Source of the DNA: Oceanisphaera pacifica
Lineage (GTDB): Bacteria > Pseudomonadota > Gammaproteobacteria > Enterobacterales > Aeromonadaceae
NCBI RefSeq assembly: GCF_017498065.1
Contig: NZ_JAGDFX010000015.1
Coordinates: 1 to 64,000, forward strand
Reading direction: 5' to 3'
Length of the DNA: 64,000 bases
The notes under the pieces are model-generated. The model saw nothing but the letters and a program-made list of their open reading frames with translations, searched no databases and had not been told where the DNA came from. The first letter of the stretch is position 1. Each line of letters opens with the position of its first letter. This document shows positions 1 to 8,915 of the stretch, piece after piece. The translations under genes were made by a program, and so were the position numbers.

Positions 1-48
1 GGCCTGCCGCCAGCGTTCAATCTGAGCCATGATCAAACTCTTCAATTA
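1..48 (-). rRNA. rrs: 16S ribosomal RNA, 5' end only
   Basis: The reverse complement of the first 48 bases is the universal 16S 5' end, including the stretch recognised by primer 27F (AGAGTTTGATCATGGCTCAG). The mature 5' end should lie near base 48. The rest of the gene and of the rRNA operon lie to the left of the window. In E. coli an rrn operon (rrnH) also borders gmhB, so the neighbourhood is ancestral. Confidence 0.97.
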
Positions 49-170
49 AAAGTTCTAGCTCAATGAATTACTGATGTACTGCTATTTCTAGTTGCACTTC
101 ACAAGACATTGAAAAACAATATTTTTTTGTTCTCAACGCTCTGCGAGTGCCCACACAGTTTGCTTGATAA

Positions 171-184
171 ATTGTTAAAGAGCG
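171..184 (-). promoter_or_regulatory. rRNA antitermination boxA in the rrn leader
   Basis: On the minus strand the leader contains CGCTCTTTAACAAT, matching the boxA core (TGCTCTTTAACA) bound by NusB/S10 during rRNA antitermination. It lies between the promoters and the 16S 5' end, as expected. Confidence 0.85.
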
Positions 185-212
185 GTTGACCTTGTTCAGG
201 TCAGGGATGCGT

Positions 213-240
213 ATTCTACGCATTCCGTAATGTTCGTCAA
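213..240 (-). promoter_or_regulatory. rrn proximal promoter (P2-like)
   Basis: On the minus strand there is a -35 box TTGACG (235-240), a 16-base spacer and a -10 box TAGAAT (213-218). The 16-base spacer is typical of rRNA promoters. It lies about 165 bases upstream of the 16S 5' end. Confidence 0.75.
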
Positions 241-318
241 GTGTTTGTTTGAACTTATTTTCTGCTCTCTGCAAACTCTTGTGACCGTGAGCAACTTGCC
301 CCGTGTCAGTGGATGCGC

Positions 319-346
319 ATTATAGGGAAACAGAGATTTGACGCAA
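319..346 (-). promoter_or_regulatory. rrn distal promoter (P1-like)
   Basis: On the minus strand a -35 box TTGCGT (341-346), a 16-base spacer and a perfect -10 TATAAT (319-324) are followed by a GC-rich discriminator (GCGCATCC). The upstream flank is A/T-rich, as expected of an UP element. Together with the proximal promoter this makes the usual tandem rrn pair, and such discriminators are associated with stringent/growth-rate control. Confidence 0.8.
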
Positions 347-401
347 GACTTATTTTCACAAAACTAACCAAACGATTAGTTTTAACGCAAAGCGCACTAA
401 A

Positions 402-959
402 TTACGCCAAAGTGGCGACCTTTTGTGCAAACTCAACCAGTGATGGGTAAACAGCGTCTGCTAAGGCTTCACCCTCTTCGGTGATCGCTTTACCGGTTCG
501 CACCAAAGTAAGATGACCAACACCTGCCGCTTGGGCCGCCTGAAGATCAGATACCTTGTCTCCAACCATATAAGAGGCGCCAGCATTAATACCAAGATCA
601 TCAATGGCATCAATGAACATACCCGGAGCGGGCTTGCGACAATCGCACACTTGGGTATTCTCGCTACTGCCTTCGCTTGGATGATGCGGGCAAAAGTAGA
701 AACCATCTAGATCTACGCCTCGGTCGCTCAGTGACCAGTCCATCCATTCGGTCAGGCTAATAAAGTCGTCTTCACTAAATAGGCCCCGGGCAATGCCTGA
801 CTGATTAGTAATAATAACCAGCTGATAGCCTTTTTCTTTTAGTAATTTCATGGCGTCGATAACACCGTCGATAAAAATGAAATCGTCTCTTTTAGATACA
901 TAGCCAGTGTCTTGGTTAATAACACCGTCTCGGTCAAGAAAAATTGCGGCTGTGCTCAT
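402..959 (-). CDS. gmhB: D-glycero-beta-D-manno-heptose-1,7-bisphosphate 7-phosphatase
   Basis: This cytoplasmic HAD phosphatase removes the 7-phosphate in the ADP-heptose pathway for the LPS inner core. At 185 aa it has family length. The HAD motif DRDGVIN with the nucleophile Asp is near residue 9, ITNQSG is motif II, and [11 protein letters not shown] is the C-terminal Asp motif. The zinc-binding segment begins with CPHH and ends with VCDCRKP. The ATG has AGGA upstream. It follows the importer ATPase gene by 54 bases in the same direction, so it may be read from that operon. In E. coli gmhB lies directly between metN and an rrn operon; here a five-gene importer has been inserted between metN and gmhB. 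Confidence 0.95.
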   Translation of the reverse strand: MSTAAIFLDRDGVINQDTGYVSKRDDFIFIDGVIDAMKLLKEKGYQLVIITNQSGIARGLFSEDDFISLTEWMDWSLSDRGVDLDGFYFCPHHPSEGSSENTQVCDCRKPAPGMFIDAIDDLGINAGASYMVGDKVSDLQAAQAAGVGHLTLVRTGKAITEEGEALADAVYPSLVEFAQKVATLA

Positions 960-1013
960 TAAAGGTGTCCTGTTGTTGAAGATTGCGTTGAAGATCGAGT
1001 TGAAAACCTTTGG

Positions 1014-2078
1014 TTAAGGCGTGGTAACTGAGGGAATAATATCATAGCTAATGGGCGTTTGAGGCAAGCGTTGCCCACTGCTAATAGCCTGATGAAAGTG
1101 GCAAGCCACTTTATGAGCGCCATTATCACTGTCACTCGCCAAAGGCGGTACTTGCTTGGCACATATTTCGCCAACATAACGGCAACGGGTACGAAAGTGG
1201 CAACCAGAAGGAGGATTGGCCGGTGACGGCGGTTCTCCTTCTAGCATAATGGGTGCTTGGCGTTGGCGTGGATCAGGCTTTGGAATGGCCGCCAGTAAGG
1301 CTTGAGTATAAGGATGCTTTGGCACTTGATAGATCACCTCAGCTGGTGCCAACTCGATAATACGCCCTAAATACATCACCGCAATATGATCCGAAATGTG
1401 TTTAACCACAGAGAGATCGTGGGCAATAAAGAGTATCGCCAACTGATATTCTTGTTGCAGCGAGAGTAATAAATTAAGAATTTGCGATTGTACCGACACA
1501 TCCAGGGCCGACACCGCCTCATCACACACTAATAGCTGAGGTTTTAATGCCATGGCCCGCGCAATGCCAATGCGTTGGCGCTGCCCGCCCGAAAACTCGT
1601 GGGGATAACGCCTTAATGCCGACTCGGGCAGCCCCACTCGTGCTAATAACTCTGCCGCCCACTGGCGTCGCTCTTGGCTTGTTCCTAAACGGTGAATAAT
1701 AAAGGGCTCTTCGAGTATGGCACCTATAGTATGGCGACCATTCAATGATTCTTGAGGATCTTGAAACACCATTTGCATTTGCTGACGTAACGGACGCATT
1801 TCTGTTGATGAATAGTGACTGATGTCTTGACCATTAAACACAATACGCCCGCCACTGGGCTCTTGTAATTTAAGTACCGCATGCGCCAGCGTCGATTTAC
1901 CGCAACCAGACTCCCCCACTAACCCTAACGTTTGCCCAGGAGCTAATTCAAAGCTGACGCCATCTACCGCATATAAAGTGCTACCGCGCCGCAAGAGACC
2001 GCCGCCTAGCGTAAAGTGTTGTGCTAACTGCTCGACCTTGAGTAAGCTTGGTGCAACTTTGTTAGATTCAGCGCTCAT
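1014..2078 (-). CDS. Peptide/opine ABC transporter ATP-binding subunit, second ATPase (DppF/YejF C-terminal half type)
   Basis: The protein has 354 aa and is the second ATPase of the peptide importer encoded just upstream. The Walker A (GESGCGKS), signature (FSGGQRQRIGIARAM) and Walker B (LLVCDEAVSALD) motifs are present. The C-terminal oligopeptide-transporter extension carries Cys residues in GCHFRTRC and VGEIC. I chose the ATG at 2078 because it overlaps the stop of the preceding ATPase gene as ATGA and has a GGGAG box; an in-frame start at 2108 lacks this support. In E. coli YejF both ATPase halves are one 529-aa polypeptide; here they are separate, translationally coupled genes. gmhB follows. 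Confidence 0.9.
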   Translation of the reverse strand: MSAESNKVAPSLLKVEQLAQHFTLGGGLLRRGSTLYAVDGVSFELAPGQTLGLVGESGCGKSTLAHAVLKLQEPSGGRIVFNGQDISHYSSTEMRPLRQQMQMVFQDPQESLNGRHTIGAILEEPFIIHRLGTSQERRQWAAELLARVGLPESALRRYPHEFSGGQRQRIGIARAMALKPQLLVCDEAVSALDVSVQSQILNLLLSLQQEYQLAILFIAHDLSVVKHISDHIAVMYLGRIIELAPAEVIYQVPKHPYTQALLAAIPKPDPRQRQAPIMLEGEPPSPANPPSGCHFRTRCRYVGEICAKQVPPLASDSDNGAHKVACHFHQAISSGQRLPQTPISYDIIPSVTTP

Positions 2079-3055
2079 GGGGTTAACTCCCGCCAGTGAT
2101 GGCACCACACATTATGCCCCCTTGCCGCCACCGCTTTGTGGGGTTGCTGCTCACATGCCGGCGTCATATAAGCGCAGCGATTGGCGAACCGACAGCCTGT
2201 GGGCAGTGCTTCTAATGAAGGGACTTGCCCCTCTATGGTGGCCAGTGGTGTTTTACTGGATTGTTCGAGTCGTGGAATGGCCGACAGTAACCCTTGAGTA
2301 TAGGGGTGCAGCGGCTGTTCAAATAAGGTGATCACATCGGCTTGCTCGGCGCTGCGCCCAGCGTACATCACCAAGACGTGATCGCAAATTTGCGCCACTA
2401 CGCCTAAGTCGTGGGTAATAAACAATACCGCCATGCCAGTTTTTTGCTGTAGCGCTTGGATCAGGTGTAAAATTTGCGCTTGAATGGTCACATCCAACGC
2501 CGTGGTCGGCTCATCGCAAATCAGTAAGTCTGGCTCACAGGCCAGCGCCATGGCAATCATCACTCGTTGGCGCATGCCGCCCGATAGTTGGTGAGGGTAG
2601 GCTTTTAGCCGTGCTTTAGCCTCAGGAATGCCCACTTGCGTGAGCATATCGACGGCGGCTTGTTGCTGTTGGCCTTTATTCATCTCTGGCTGATGCAACT
2701 GATACACTTCCATAAGCTGACGCCCCACCGTATGCACGGGGTTTAATGCTGTCATTGGCTCTTGAAAGATCATGGCAATCTTATTGCCTCGCACCTGGTA
2801 GCTTTGCTCGGCGGTTAAGCTCAATAAGTCTTGGCCCTGAAACAGAGCCTGCCCTCCAACGACTTCGCCTGCGGGTCTGGGCAATAGCCCCAGCAAGCTA
2901 AGCGCGGTAACACTTTTACCGCAGCCTGACTCGCCCACCAAACCTAAGGTTTGCCCTGACGCCAGCGAAAAGCTCACGTCATCCACCACCCGAAACTGCC
3001 CATTTTCAGTGGCAAAGCTAACGGCTAAATGCTCAACCTGTAATAAGGGTTCCAT
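2075..3055 (-). CDS. Peptide/opine ABC transporter ATP-binding subunit, first ATPase (DppD/YejF N-terminal half type)
   Basis: This cytoplasmic ATPase belongs to a peptide-type importer. It has Walker A GESGCGKS, signature [15 protein letters not shown], Walker [13 protein letters not shown], and a C-terminal oligopeptide-transporter domain with the Cys-containing segment [11 protein letters not shown]. The ATG at 3055 is preceded by AGAGG at good spacing. An ATG at 3079 that abuts the stop of the binding-protein gene has no visible ribosome site. The stop overlaps the next ATPase start as ATGA. By similarity to YejF this is the N-terminal half of an ATPase that is fused in E. coli. Confidence 0.9.
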   Translation of the reverse strand: MEPLLQVEHLAVSFATENGQFRVVDDVSFSLASGQTLGLVGESGCGKSVTALSLLGLLPRPAGEVVGGQALFQGQDLLSLTAEQSYQVRGNKIAMIFQEPMTALNPVHTVGRQLMEVYQLHQPEMNKGQQQQAAVDMLTQVGIPEAKARLKAYPHQLSGGMRQRVMIAMALACEPDLLICDEPTTALDVTIQAQILHLIQALQQKTGMAVLFITHDLGVVAQICDHVLVMYAGRSAEQADVITLFEQPLHPYTQGLLSAIPRLEQSSKTPLATIEGQVPSLEALPTGCRFANRCAYMTPACEQQPHKAVAARGHNVWCHHWRELTP

Positions 3056-3078
3056 GTACTTAACCTCTTGCGGTGCCA

Positions 3079-4884
3079 TTATTGAGCTGTCGTCCGCCAG
3101 GTTTCATCTATTTCTAGCTCGGGCTCAAAGCGAGCCTTGCCAGATTTCACTTCTTTTTTAAGCGCCTCATCAATCCAAAATAAGCCACCGGTACTATAGG
3201 GCGCGCCCTCCATGGGCCAAAATAAAGAAGGCGAATGGCGCGTACCTTTGGTATCGGGCAGTTTCACATAACGCCAATAAGCTTCACGGGTGTACGGCAC
3301 CTGATAACCAGGAATAAAGATAGCCAGCTCATCAACTCGGCGCTGTATTTTACGAGACAGCTCGGCCTTATCATCTAAATCCATGGTAATGCGATAATCT
3401 GCTATTAGGGTATCGAGTTGCTGGTCACTAATATTAAACAAGTTATTGGTTTGCGGCTTATCAGCGTTAGCAGAATGAAAAAACTCCCAATATTGCGGGT
3501 ACAGCCCCCCGCCGCCCCAGCCAAGCCAAGCGGCTTGATGCTTTTTCTCAAGCATGGCTTTAAAGCCGGTGGCACCATCCACCAAGTTGAGTTGTAGATC
3601 TAGCCCCGCCTTGCGAGCTTCTTCACGCAAAATAGCCAAACGCGAGGTGTGCTCTTGAGTGGTGTAAGTCACCGCCAGGCTCATAGAGTCCCCTGCACCA
3701 TTACGCAAAATACCGCCGGGACCTTGTTGGTTATAGCCCGCTTGTGCAAACAGCTCTCGCGCACGTTTAATATCAAAGTTGCGTGCTCGAATATCGGGGT
3801 CGATAAAGTCACCATAGCCAACACCAAAGGTATTCATGCGTTCATAATCACCACGCAATATAGTGTCTAGCATGCGCTGCATATTAAGGGCGTGGGCTAT
3901 GCCTTTGCGTACTCGTACATCACTGAGTCTAGGGTGGGCTGTGTTTAGGTGAAAACCTTGGGCACCGTGGGGCATGTCGTTATAAAACCAAATACGATTA
4001 ATAAGTCCATTGCGATACTCGGGCGTATCGGTTTTATCGTGCCACCATTCAGGGAGCACTAGGCCAAAGGTGTCGATGTTGCCGCGTAAAAAGTGACGGT
4101 AGGCAATATTCATATCCCGTACCACATTGAGGCGAATTTCATCGACGTTAAAACGGTGGCGATAGTATTTAAGATCATTCCCCCACCAGTCATCCAGCCG
4201 TTTAAAGCTAATAGAGCGCCCGCGCTTTACTTTATCAATAACATAAGCGCCGGTAACCGGGGCTTGCGCCCAGTTATAACGGCGCACCCAGTCGTCAGTT
4301 AATTCATAAAAGTGAGCCGGCTGCGGAGCCAACCCTAAGGTATTTAATAATTCCCGTGGGCTTTTTGCGCTCCCCGCCGTCACCGACAAGGTGTGCTTAT
4401 CGAAGGCGGTGACATCAACAATCTCTTCACTAAAATAGTTGTTATACCAAGGGGCGCGGATCACCTCAGAACGCATCATTTTTAGTGCAAACACAAAGTC
4501 TTCACTGGTTACGGGCGTGCCGTCGGACCACTGTGCCGCAGGGTTTAACTTAAAGTACATGGTTTTATCGTCATCCCCAAAGGCCCAGTGCGTTGCCAAT
4601 GCTGGAATGGGCCGCTCAGTTTCGGGATGTAATGTATAAAGGCCCAGTTGGTTTTCGAGAATAAAAGAGCGAAACGAGGTATTAGAGTCGGGCCCCACGG
4701 TGCGAAAAGTTAATGGAAAACTCAACAACCAGCTGTTTAGCACCCCACCCCGCTTGGCATTAGGTGAGGCAAAAATGGGATCTTCATTATTGGTTTGCCA
4801 CGCCAGCGTTGCGGGTAACTCGGCGGCATAAACGTTGCTTAACATTAGCCAGCCCGCTAAAACAATGCATAGTTTTTTGATCAT
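3079..4884 (-). CDS. yejA: YejA-like periplasmic binding protein of a peptide/microcin C-type ABC importer
   Basis: This is a family 5 extracellular solute-binding protein of 601 aa; E. coli YejA is 604. A signal peptide (MIKKL, hydrophobic core, cleavage after VYA) is followed by the mature domain with SFPLTFRTVGPDSNTSF and the SDGTPVTSEDFVFALKM motif found across this family. The E. coli homologue serves uptake of peptides and microcin C-type compounds. I chose the ATG at 4884 because AGGG lies 8-10 bases upstream; the ATG at 4893 would sit directly on that box. The gene lies between the permease and ATPase genes rather than first, as it is in E. coli. Confidence 0.92.
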   Translation of the reverse strand: MIKKLCIVLAGWLMLSNVYAAELPATLAWQTNNEDPIFASPNAKRGGVLNSWLLSFPLTFRTVGPDSNTSFRSFILENQLGLYTLHPETERPIPALATHWAFGDDDKTMYFKLNPAAQWSDGTPVTSEDFVFALKMMRSEVIRAPWYNNYFSEEIVDVTAFDKHTLSVTAGSAKSPRELLNTLGLAPQPAHFYELTDDWVRRYNWAQAPVTGAYVIDKVKRGRSISFKRLDDWWGNDLKYYRHRFNVDEIRLNVVRDMNIAYRHFLRGNIDTFGLVLPEWWHDKTDTPEYRNGLINRIWFYNDMPHGAQGFHLNTAHPRLSDVRVRKGIAHALNMQRMLDTILRGDYERMNTFGVGYGDFIDPDIRARNFDIKRARELFAQAGYNQQGPGGILRNGAGDSMSLAVTYTTQEHTSRLAILREEARKAGLDLQLNLVDGATGFKAMLEKKHQAAWLGWGGGGLYPQYWEFFHSANADKPQTNNLFNISDQQLDTLIADYRITMDLDDKAELSRKIQRRVDELAIFIPGYQVPYTREAYWRYVKLPDTKGTRHSPSLFWPMEGAPYSTGGLFWIDEALKKEVKSGKARFEPELEIDETWRTTAQ

Positions 4885-4899
4885 GGTTTGCATCCCTGC

Positions 4900-5967
4900 C
4901 TATTCATAACGAGAGAAGTGTTTGGGGTCGAATGCCTCACGAATGGCTTCGCCAATAAAAGAGACGGTGATTAATACCAAAGACACCGCCGTGACTACCG
5001 AGGCCACTATCCAAGGGGCATCCAAGTGGTTCACCCCTTGGCGCAATAGCTCCCCCCAACTGGGAGTGGGCGGCGCTAGGCCAAAGCCCAAATAATCGAG
5101 TGCCGTTAACAGTGAAATATTAGCCACCACCGTAAAGGGCGCCAGCGTCACTATCATCACCATGGTATTGGGCAAAATATGGTGCACAATAATACGCCAC
5201 GCCCCTGCCCCCTGCGCCCGTGCCGCTAATACATAATCGCGCACTTTTTCTCGATACGTCAGGGTGCGCATATACCAGGTAATACCCATCCAGCCAAACA
5301 ACACATTAATGCCAACAAACAGCATAAAATTGGGCTGGGTTAAGGACACTAAAATCATGATCACATATAAAAACGGCACCTGAGACCAAACTTCAATAAA
5401 GCGCTGAAAAAACAGGTCAAATTTGCCGCCCATAAACCCCATCATACAGCCAAGTAACACGCCAATGGTATAGCTGGCAGTTAAGGCGATAAAAGCAAAG
5501 CCTACCGCGGTGCGAAACCCATAGACCAAGCGCGCCAAAATATCGCGCCCCGAGCTATCGGTCCCCAAATAATGTTGCTGACTGATGCTAGGAGCAGTAG
5601 GCGGAAAGCCCTGATTACTGTAATCCTGTTCAAAGGGGCTCCAAGGAACAATGGGCAGTAATACCCAATTGTGCGCCTTGGTGGATGAATGGCGAGCTTG
5701 CTCGGCAAAGTGAGCTTTTAGCTCGCGATAGTTAGTTTCATATTGATATTCTAAGCCAAAGGTATCGCCGGTGATCACTGCACCATAGGTAGGAAAATGC
5801 AACTGGCCATCATATTTAACAATTAAAGCACGGTTATTGGCCCATAGTTCAGCGGTCAGCGCCAGCACCACCATCAACATAAACAACAAGAAGGCATAGT
5901 AGCCGCGACGAATACTGCGAAAGCGGCGCAGCTTTTTATGCGTTAGATCAGAAAAGAGTCTAGCCAT
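4900..5967 (-). CDS. yejE: YejE-like ABC importer inner-membrane permease
   Basis: The protein has 355 aa. The N-terminal cytoplasmic segment is basic, and one membrane segment (FLLFMLMVVLALTAELW) precedes a long periplasmic insert typical of YejE. The binding-protein-dependent permease domain follows, with an EAA-like loop (AARAQGAGAWRIIVHHILPN). The LGTDSSGRDILARLVYG segment is diagnostic of DppC-type permeases. The start at ATG 5967 overlaps the end of yejB by 8 bases, indicating coupling. A TTG one codon upstream is less likely. Confidence 0.92.
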   Translation of the reverse strand: MARLFSDLTHKKLRRFRSIRRGYYAFLLFMLMVVLALTAELWANNRALIVKYDGQLHFPTYGAVITGDTFGLEYQYETNYRELKAHFAEQARHSSTKAHNWVLLPIVPWSPFEQDYSNQGFPPTAPSISQQHYLGTDSSGRDILARLVYGFRTAVGFAFIALTASYTIGVLLGCMMGFMGGKFDLFFQRFIEVWSQVPFLYVIMILVSLTQPNFMLFVGINVLFGWMGITWYMRTLTYREKVRDYVLAARAQGAGAWRIIVHHILPNTMVMIVTLAPFTVVANISLLTALDYLGFGLAPPTPSWGELLRQGVNHLDAPWIVASVVTAVSLVLITVSFIGEAIREAFDPKHFSRYE

Positions 5968-6979
5968 CAAAACGCACCCTAGGGTCGACTATCGCCACAC
6001 AAATGTCCGATAAGATATTACCCACTAACATCATGATGGAGGTAACCGCCAAAATGCCCATTACTACCGGATAATCTCGCTCCACTATGGCTTCATACCC
6101 CAGCAAACCTAAACCGTCGATATTAAAGATCACTTCGATTAAAAAAGAGCCGGCAAAAAACACCGAAATCACATTACCAAAGTGACTCGCGATGGGGATC
6201 ATACTGTTACGCAGCGCATGGCGTGTAACCGCCTTATTAAAGGGCAACCCCTTAGCCACAGCAGTGCGAACATAGTCTGCCGACAGGTTTTCCATTAGGC
6301 TGTTTTTCATGGTCATGGTGAGTACCGCAAAGTCACCAATGGCGTAAGCGATTAATGGCAAAAAGGCATGATGGAAGAGGTTGAGGGTTTTTGGCCAAAA
6401 ACCTTCCAGGTAATAAAAGTCATCGCCCACAAAGCCCCCCATAGGAAACCAATCCAGCTGAAAGGCAAATACCGTTAGTAGAAAAATACCCACCACATAA
6501 GCCGGTAGCGCATAACCGGCATAAATGAGCATGGAGCTAATACTGTCAAAACGGCTGTTGTGTTTAACGGCTTTAAGAATACCGAGCGGAATAGACACCA
6601 AATAGCTCAAGATAAAGGTGCTAATGCCAAAGAACGCAGACACCGGCAGCCGCTCTTTAATCAGCTCCCATACCGGTAAGTAATAGCGGGTAGAGTCGCC
6701 TAAATCGAGCCGAACTAATTTACCCAGCCACTCCCAATAGGCGGTAAATACCGGCTTATCTAAACCATAAAACGCTTTAAGCTCGTCTATTTGATCTGAT
6801 GATAATACTTGGCTGCCACGCGAGCTTTGGCTAAATTCGCTGCTGGCCATTTGACTTTCCATGAGCATGCGCTCAACCGGCCCGCCGGGTACAAAGCGAG
6901 TAATGGCAAAGACCACCAAAGTAATACCTAAAAAGGTGGGAATTAGCAGTAATAAGCGACGCAGAAAATACTGGCCCAT
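5960..6979 (-). CDS. yejB: YejB-like ABC importer inner-membrane permease
   Basis: This is a DppB-type permease of 339 aa, the first gene of the minus-strand importer operon. It starts with MGQYFLRRLLLLIPTFLGI, the usual N-terminal membrane segment. Further membrane segments follow, along with the transporter loop (RTAVAKGLPFNKAVTRHALRN). The ATG at 6979 has AAGGAAA just upstream; an in-frame GTG at 7030 adds residues that do not look like the family. It is divergent from metN, separated by a region that holds the metN promoter. Confidence 0.92.
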   Translation of the reverse strand: MGQYFLRRLLLLIPTFLGITLVVFAITRFVPGGPVERMLMESQMASSEFSQSSRGSQVLSSDQIDELKAFYGLDKPVFTAYWEWLGKLVRLDLGDSTRYYLPVWELIKERLPVSAFFGISTFILSYLVSIPLGILKAVKHNSRFDSISSMLIYAGYALPAYVVGIFLLTVFAFQLDWFPMGGFVGDDFYYLEGFWPKTLNLFHHAFLPLIAYAIGDFAVLTMTMKNSLMENLSADYVRTAVAKGLPFNKAVTRHALRNSMIPIASHFGNVISVFFAGSFLIEVIFNIDGLGLLGYEAIVERDYPVVMGILAVTSIMMLVGNILSDICVAIVDPRVRFDG

Positions 6980-7102
6980 GGCTTTCCTTAAATTCAGTCC
7001 TTGAATAACACAACAAAGCTGTTTGCACACTATCCCAAGTGCCGACTAATAAGCAAGATAGAGGCCCAGCGCGCACGCTGGGCAGAGTTGATAAACTTTA
7101 CG

Positions 7103-7131
7103 TTGACTCAGCCATCTGGACGGCTTAGCAT
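7103..7131 (+). promoter_or_regulatory. metNIQ promoter with probable MetJ operator in the spacer
   Basis: A -35 box TTGACT (7103-7108) and a -10 box TAGCAT (7126-7131) are 17 bases apart. The spacer holds two adjacent 8-base units, AGCCATCT and GGACGGCT (7110-7125), each matching the met box AGACGTCT at 6 of 8 positions. MetJ binds tandem met boxes and represses metNIQ in enterobacteria. The placement would let MetJ block RNA polymerase. MetJ itself is not in the window. Confidence 0.65.
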
Positions 7132-7219
7132 TCTCTGCTATTAGTCATGTTCGCATGACTTGTATCTACACTGCCCTGTTAAGGTAGTGGATAACCATAT
7201 CGCAAAGGCTCATCCTCCG

Positions 7220-8263
7220 ATGATCAAGCTAACCAATATCAGTAAACGCTACGGTGAAGGCGAATTTGCCGTTCATGCCGTACGTAATATTAATTTAGAG
7301 GTCGCCTCTGGCCATATTATGGGCGTTATTGGCGAGTCGGGTGCGGGTAAAAGCACCCTGATCCGCTGTGTTAATATGCTAGAGCGCCCAACAGAGGGGG
7401 CCGTTATTGTTGATGGCCAAGACCTCACTCTGCTCAATAATAGCCAACTTCCCGCGGCACGTCGCAATATAGGTATGATTTTTCAGCATTTTAATTTGCT
7501 GTCCTCTCGTACCGTGTTCGCTAATATCGCTCTGCCTCTTGAGCTGGCCGGCATGAACAAAGCCGCCATAAAACAGCGCGTGAATGAATTATTAGCCTTA
7601 GTGGGACTAAGCCACCGTGGTGATGCCTATCCTAACGCATTATCTGGCGGGCAAAAGCAGCGAGTGGCCATTGCGCGCGCCTTGGCACCTAACCCTAAGG
7701 TATTGCTGTGTGACGAGGCCACTTCGGCATTAGACCCGCAAACCACCCAACAAATTTTAACGCTCCTTAAAGATATTAATCGCCAGCTGGGATTAACCAT
7801 ATTGTTAATTACCCACGAAATGCAGGTGGTTAAAAGTATCTGCGACAAGGTGGCTATTATTAACGACGGTGAACTCGTCGAACAAGGGAATGTAGCCTGG
7901 TTTTTTGCCAATGCCAAAACAGAACTCGCGCGGCGTTTTATTGCCTCCACTATTAACTTAGAGATCCCTGAGGAATATCAGCAACGCTTAGTCGCCGAGC
8001 CCATAGCAGGCGCCTTGCCCTTGGTGCGGTTAGGCTTTAGTGGTGAGACCGTAGATAGCCCCTTAATTTCGATTTTAAGCCGCGAGCTTAATGTGGATGT
8101 CAGCATTCTTAGCGCCGACATGGAATATGCTGGTGGGGTTAAGTTTGGCTTTATGCTGGCCGAGCTTGAAGGTGCGCCCACACAAACCCAAGCCGCATTG
8201 GCTTATTTGCAAGATCACAAAATTCAAGTAGAGGTACTGGGTTATGTCCGACGCCATGATTAA
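7220..8263 (+). CDS. metN: D-/L-methionine ABC importer ATP-binding protein MetN
   Basis: The protein has 347 aa (E. coli MetN 343). It has Walker [10 protein letters not shown], signature [15 protein letters not shown], Walker [13 protein letters not shown], and a C-terminal ACT-like NIL domain of about 75 residues that senses methionine to inhibit transport. The first residues [12 protein letters not shown] match the family start, so ATG 7220 is preferred over an in-frame TTG at 7160. It is first in metNIQ and its end overlaps metI by 20 bases. Confidence 0.96.
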   Translation: MIKLTNISKRYGEGEFAVHAVRNINLEVASGHIMGVIGESGAGKSTLIRCVNMLERPTEGAVIVDGQDLTLLNNSQLPAARRNIGMIFQHFNLLSSRTVFANIALPLELAGMNKAAIKQRVNELLALVGLSHRGDAYPNALSGGQKQRVAIARALAPNPKVLLCDEATSALDPQTTQQILTLLKDINRQLGLTILLITHEMQVVKSICDKVAIINDGELVEQGNVAWFFANAKTELARRFIASTINLEIPEEYQQRLVAEPIAGALPLVRLGFSGETVDSPLISILSRELNVDVSILSADMEYAGGVKFGFMLAELEGAPTQTQAALAYLQDHKIQVEVLGYVRRHD

Positions 8264-8897
8264 TTTGCTGTTATCGGCAACATGGGAAACCCTGATCATG
8301 ACCTTTGGTTCAGGCATAATAGCCTGCGTGCTCGGTATCCCTTTGGGGATTGCCTTGCATGTGAGTAAGCCTGGACAGATTTGGGAAAACCGCGTTTTTA
8401 ATAAAATATTAGGCTCAGTAATCAATATTGGCCGCTCTATTCCTTTTATTATCTTGTTAGTGGCCATTATTCCCTTTACCCGCTTCGTGGTAGGGACCAG
8501 TATTGGTACCCTTGCCGCCGTAGTACCGCTAACGGTTGCCGCCATTCCCTTTGTGGCTCGACTGATGGAAGGCGCCCTGATGGAGGTGCCCGCAGGCTTA
8601 GTTGAAGCGGCACAGGCCATGGGCGCCAAACGCCTACAAATTGTTTCTAAGGTTTTATTACCCGAAGCCCTACCCGGTATGTTAAACGGCATCATTATTA
8701 CCCTGGTCACCTTGGTGAACTATTCAGCCATGGCCGGAGCCATTGGTGGCGGTGGTTTAGGGGATGTCGGTATTCGTTATGGTTATCAGCGTTTCGATCC
8801 ACAAGTGATGCTGATTACGGTAGTGTTGTTAGTGATATTGGTACAAGTCATTCAAAGTGTTGGCGAGCGTTTAGTCGCTTATGTAGATAATCGTTAA
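8244..8897 (+). CDS. metI: Methionine ABC importer permease MetI
   Basis: This inner-membrane permease of 217 aa is the same length as E. coli MetI. It has about five hydrophobic segments and the transporter loop [21 protein letters not shown]. The start is inside the end of metN, so translation is coupled. It works with MetN and MetQ to import D- and L-methionine. Confidence 0.96.
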   Translation: MSDAMINLLLSATWETLIMTFGSGIIACVLGIPLGIALHVSKPGQIWENRVFNKILGSVINIGRSIPFIILLVAIIPFTRFVVGTSIGTLAAVVPLTVAAIPFVARLMEGALMEVPAGLVEAAQAMGAKRLQIVSKVLLPEALPGMLNGIIITLVTLVNYSAMAGAIGGGGLGDVGIRYGYQRFDPQVMLITVVLLVILVQVIQSVGERLVAYVDNR

Positions 8898-8915
8898 TTA
8901 AAAAGGAAGTTATTT

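Noticed and set aside
68-274. 68-codon minus-strand reading frame
   Set aside because: It lies in the rrn leader over boxA and the proximal promoter, so it is a chance frame.
1014-3055. Split ATPase as a frameshifted yejF pseudogene
   Set aside because: Each half has a full set of ATPase motifs, its own ribosome site and its own C-terminal extension, so both are complete genes.
7031-7219. SAM riboswitch before metN
   Set aside because: No SAM-aptamer helices were recognised. The promoter with a MetJ-like operator explains the region better.
8075-8710. 211-codon frame antisense to metN/metI
   Set aside because: It is the shadow of strongly biased codons in metN and metI, which are certain genes. 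The predicted protein has no recognisable domain.
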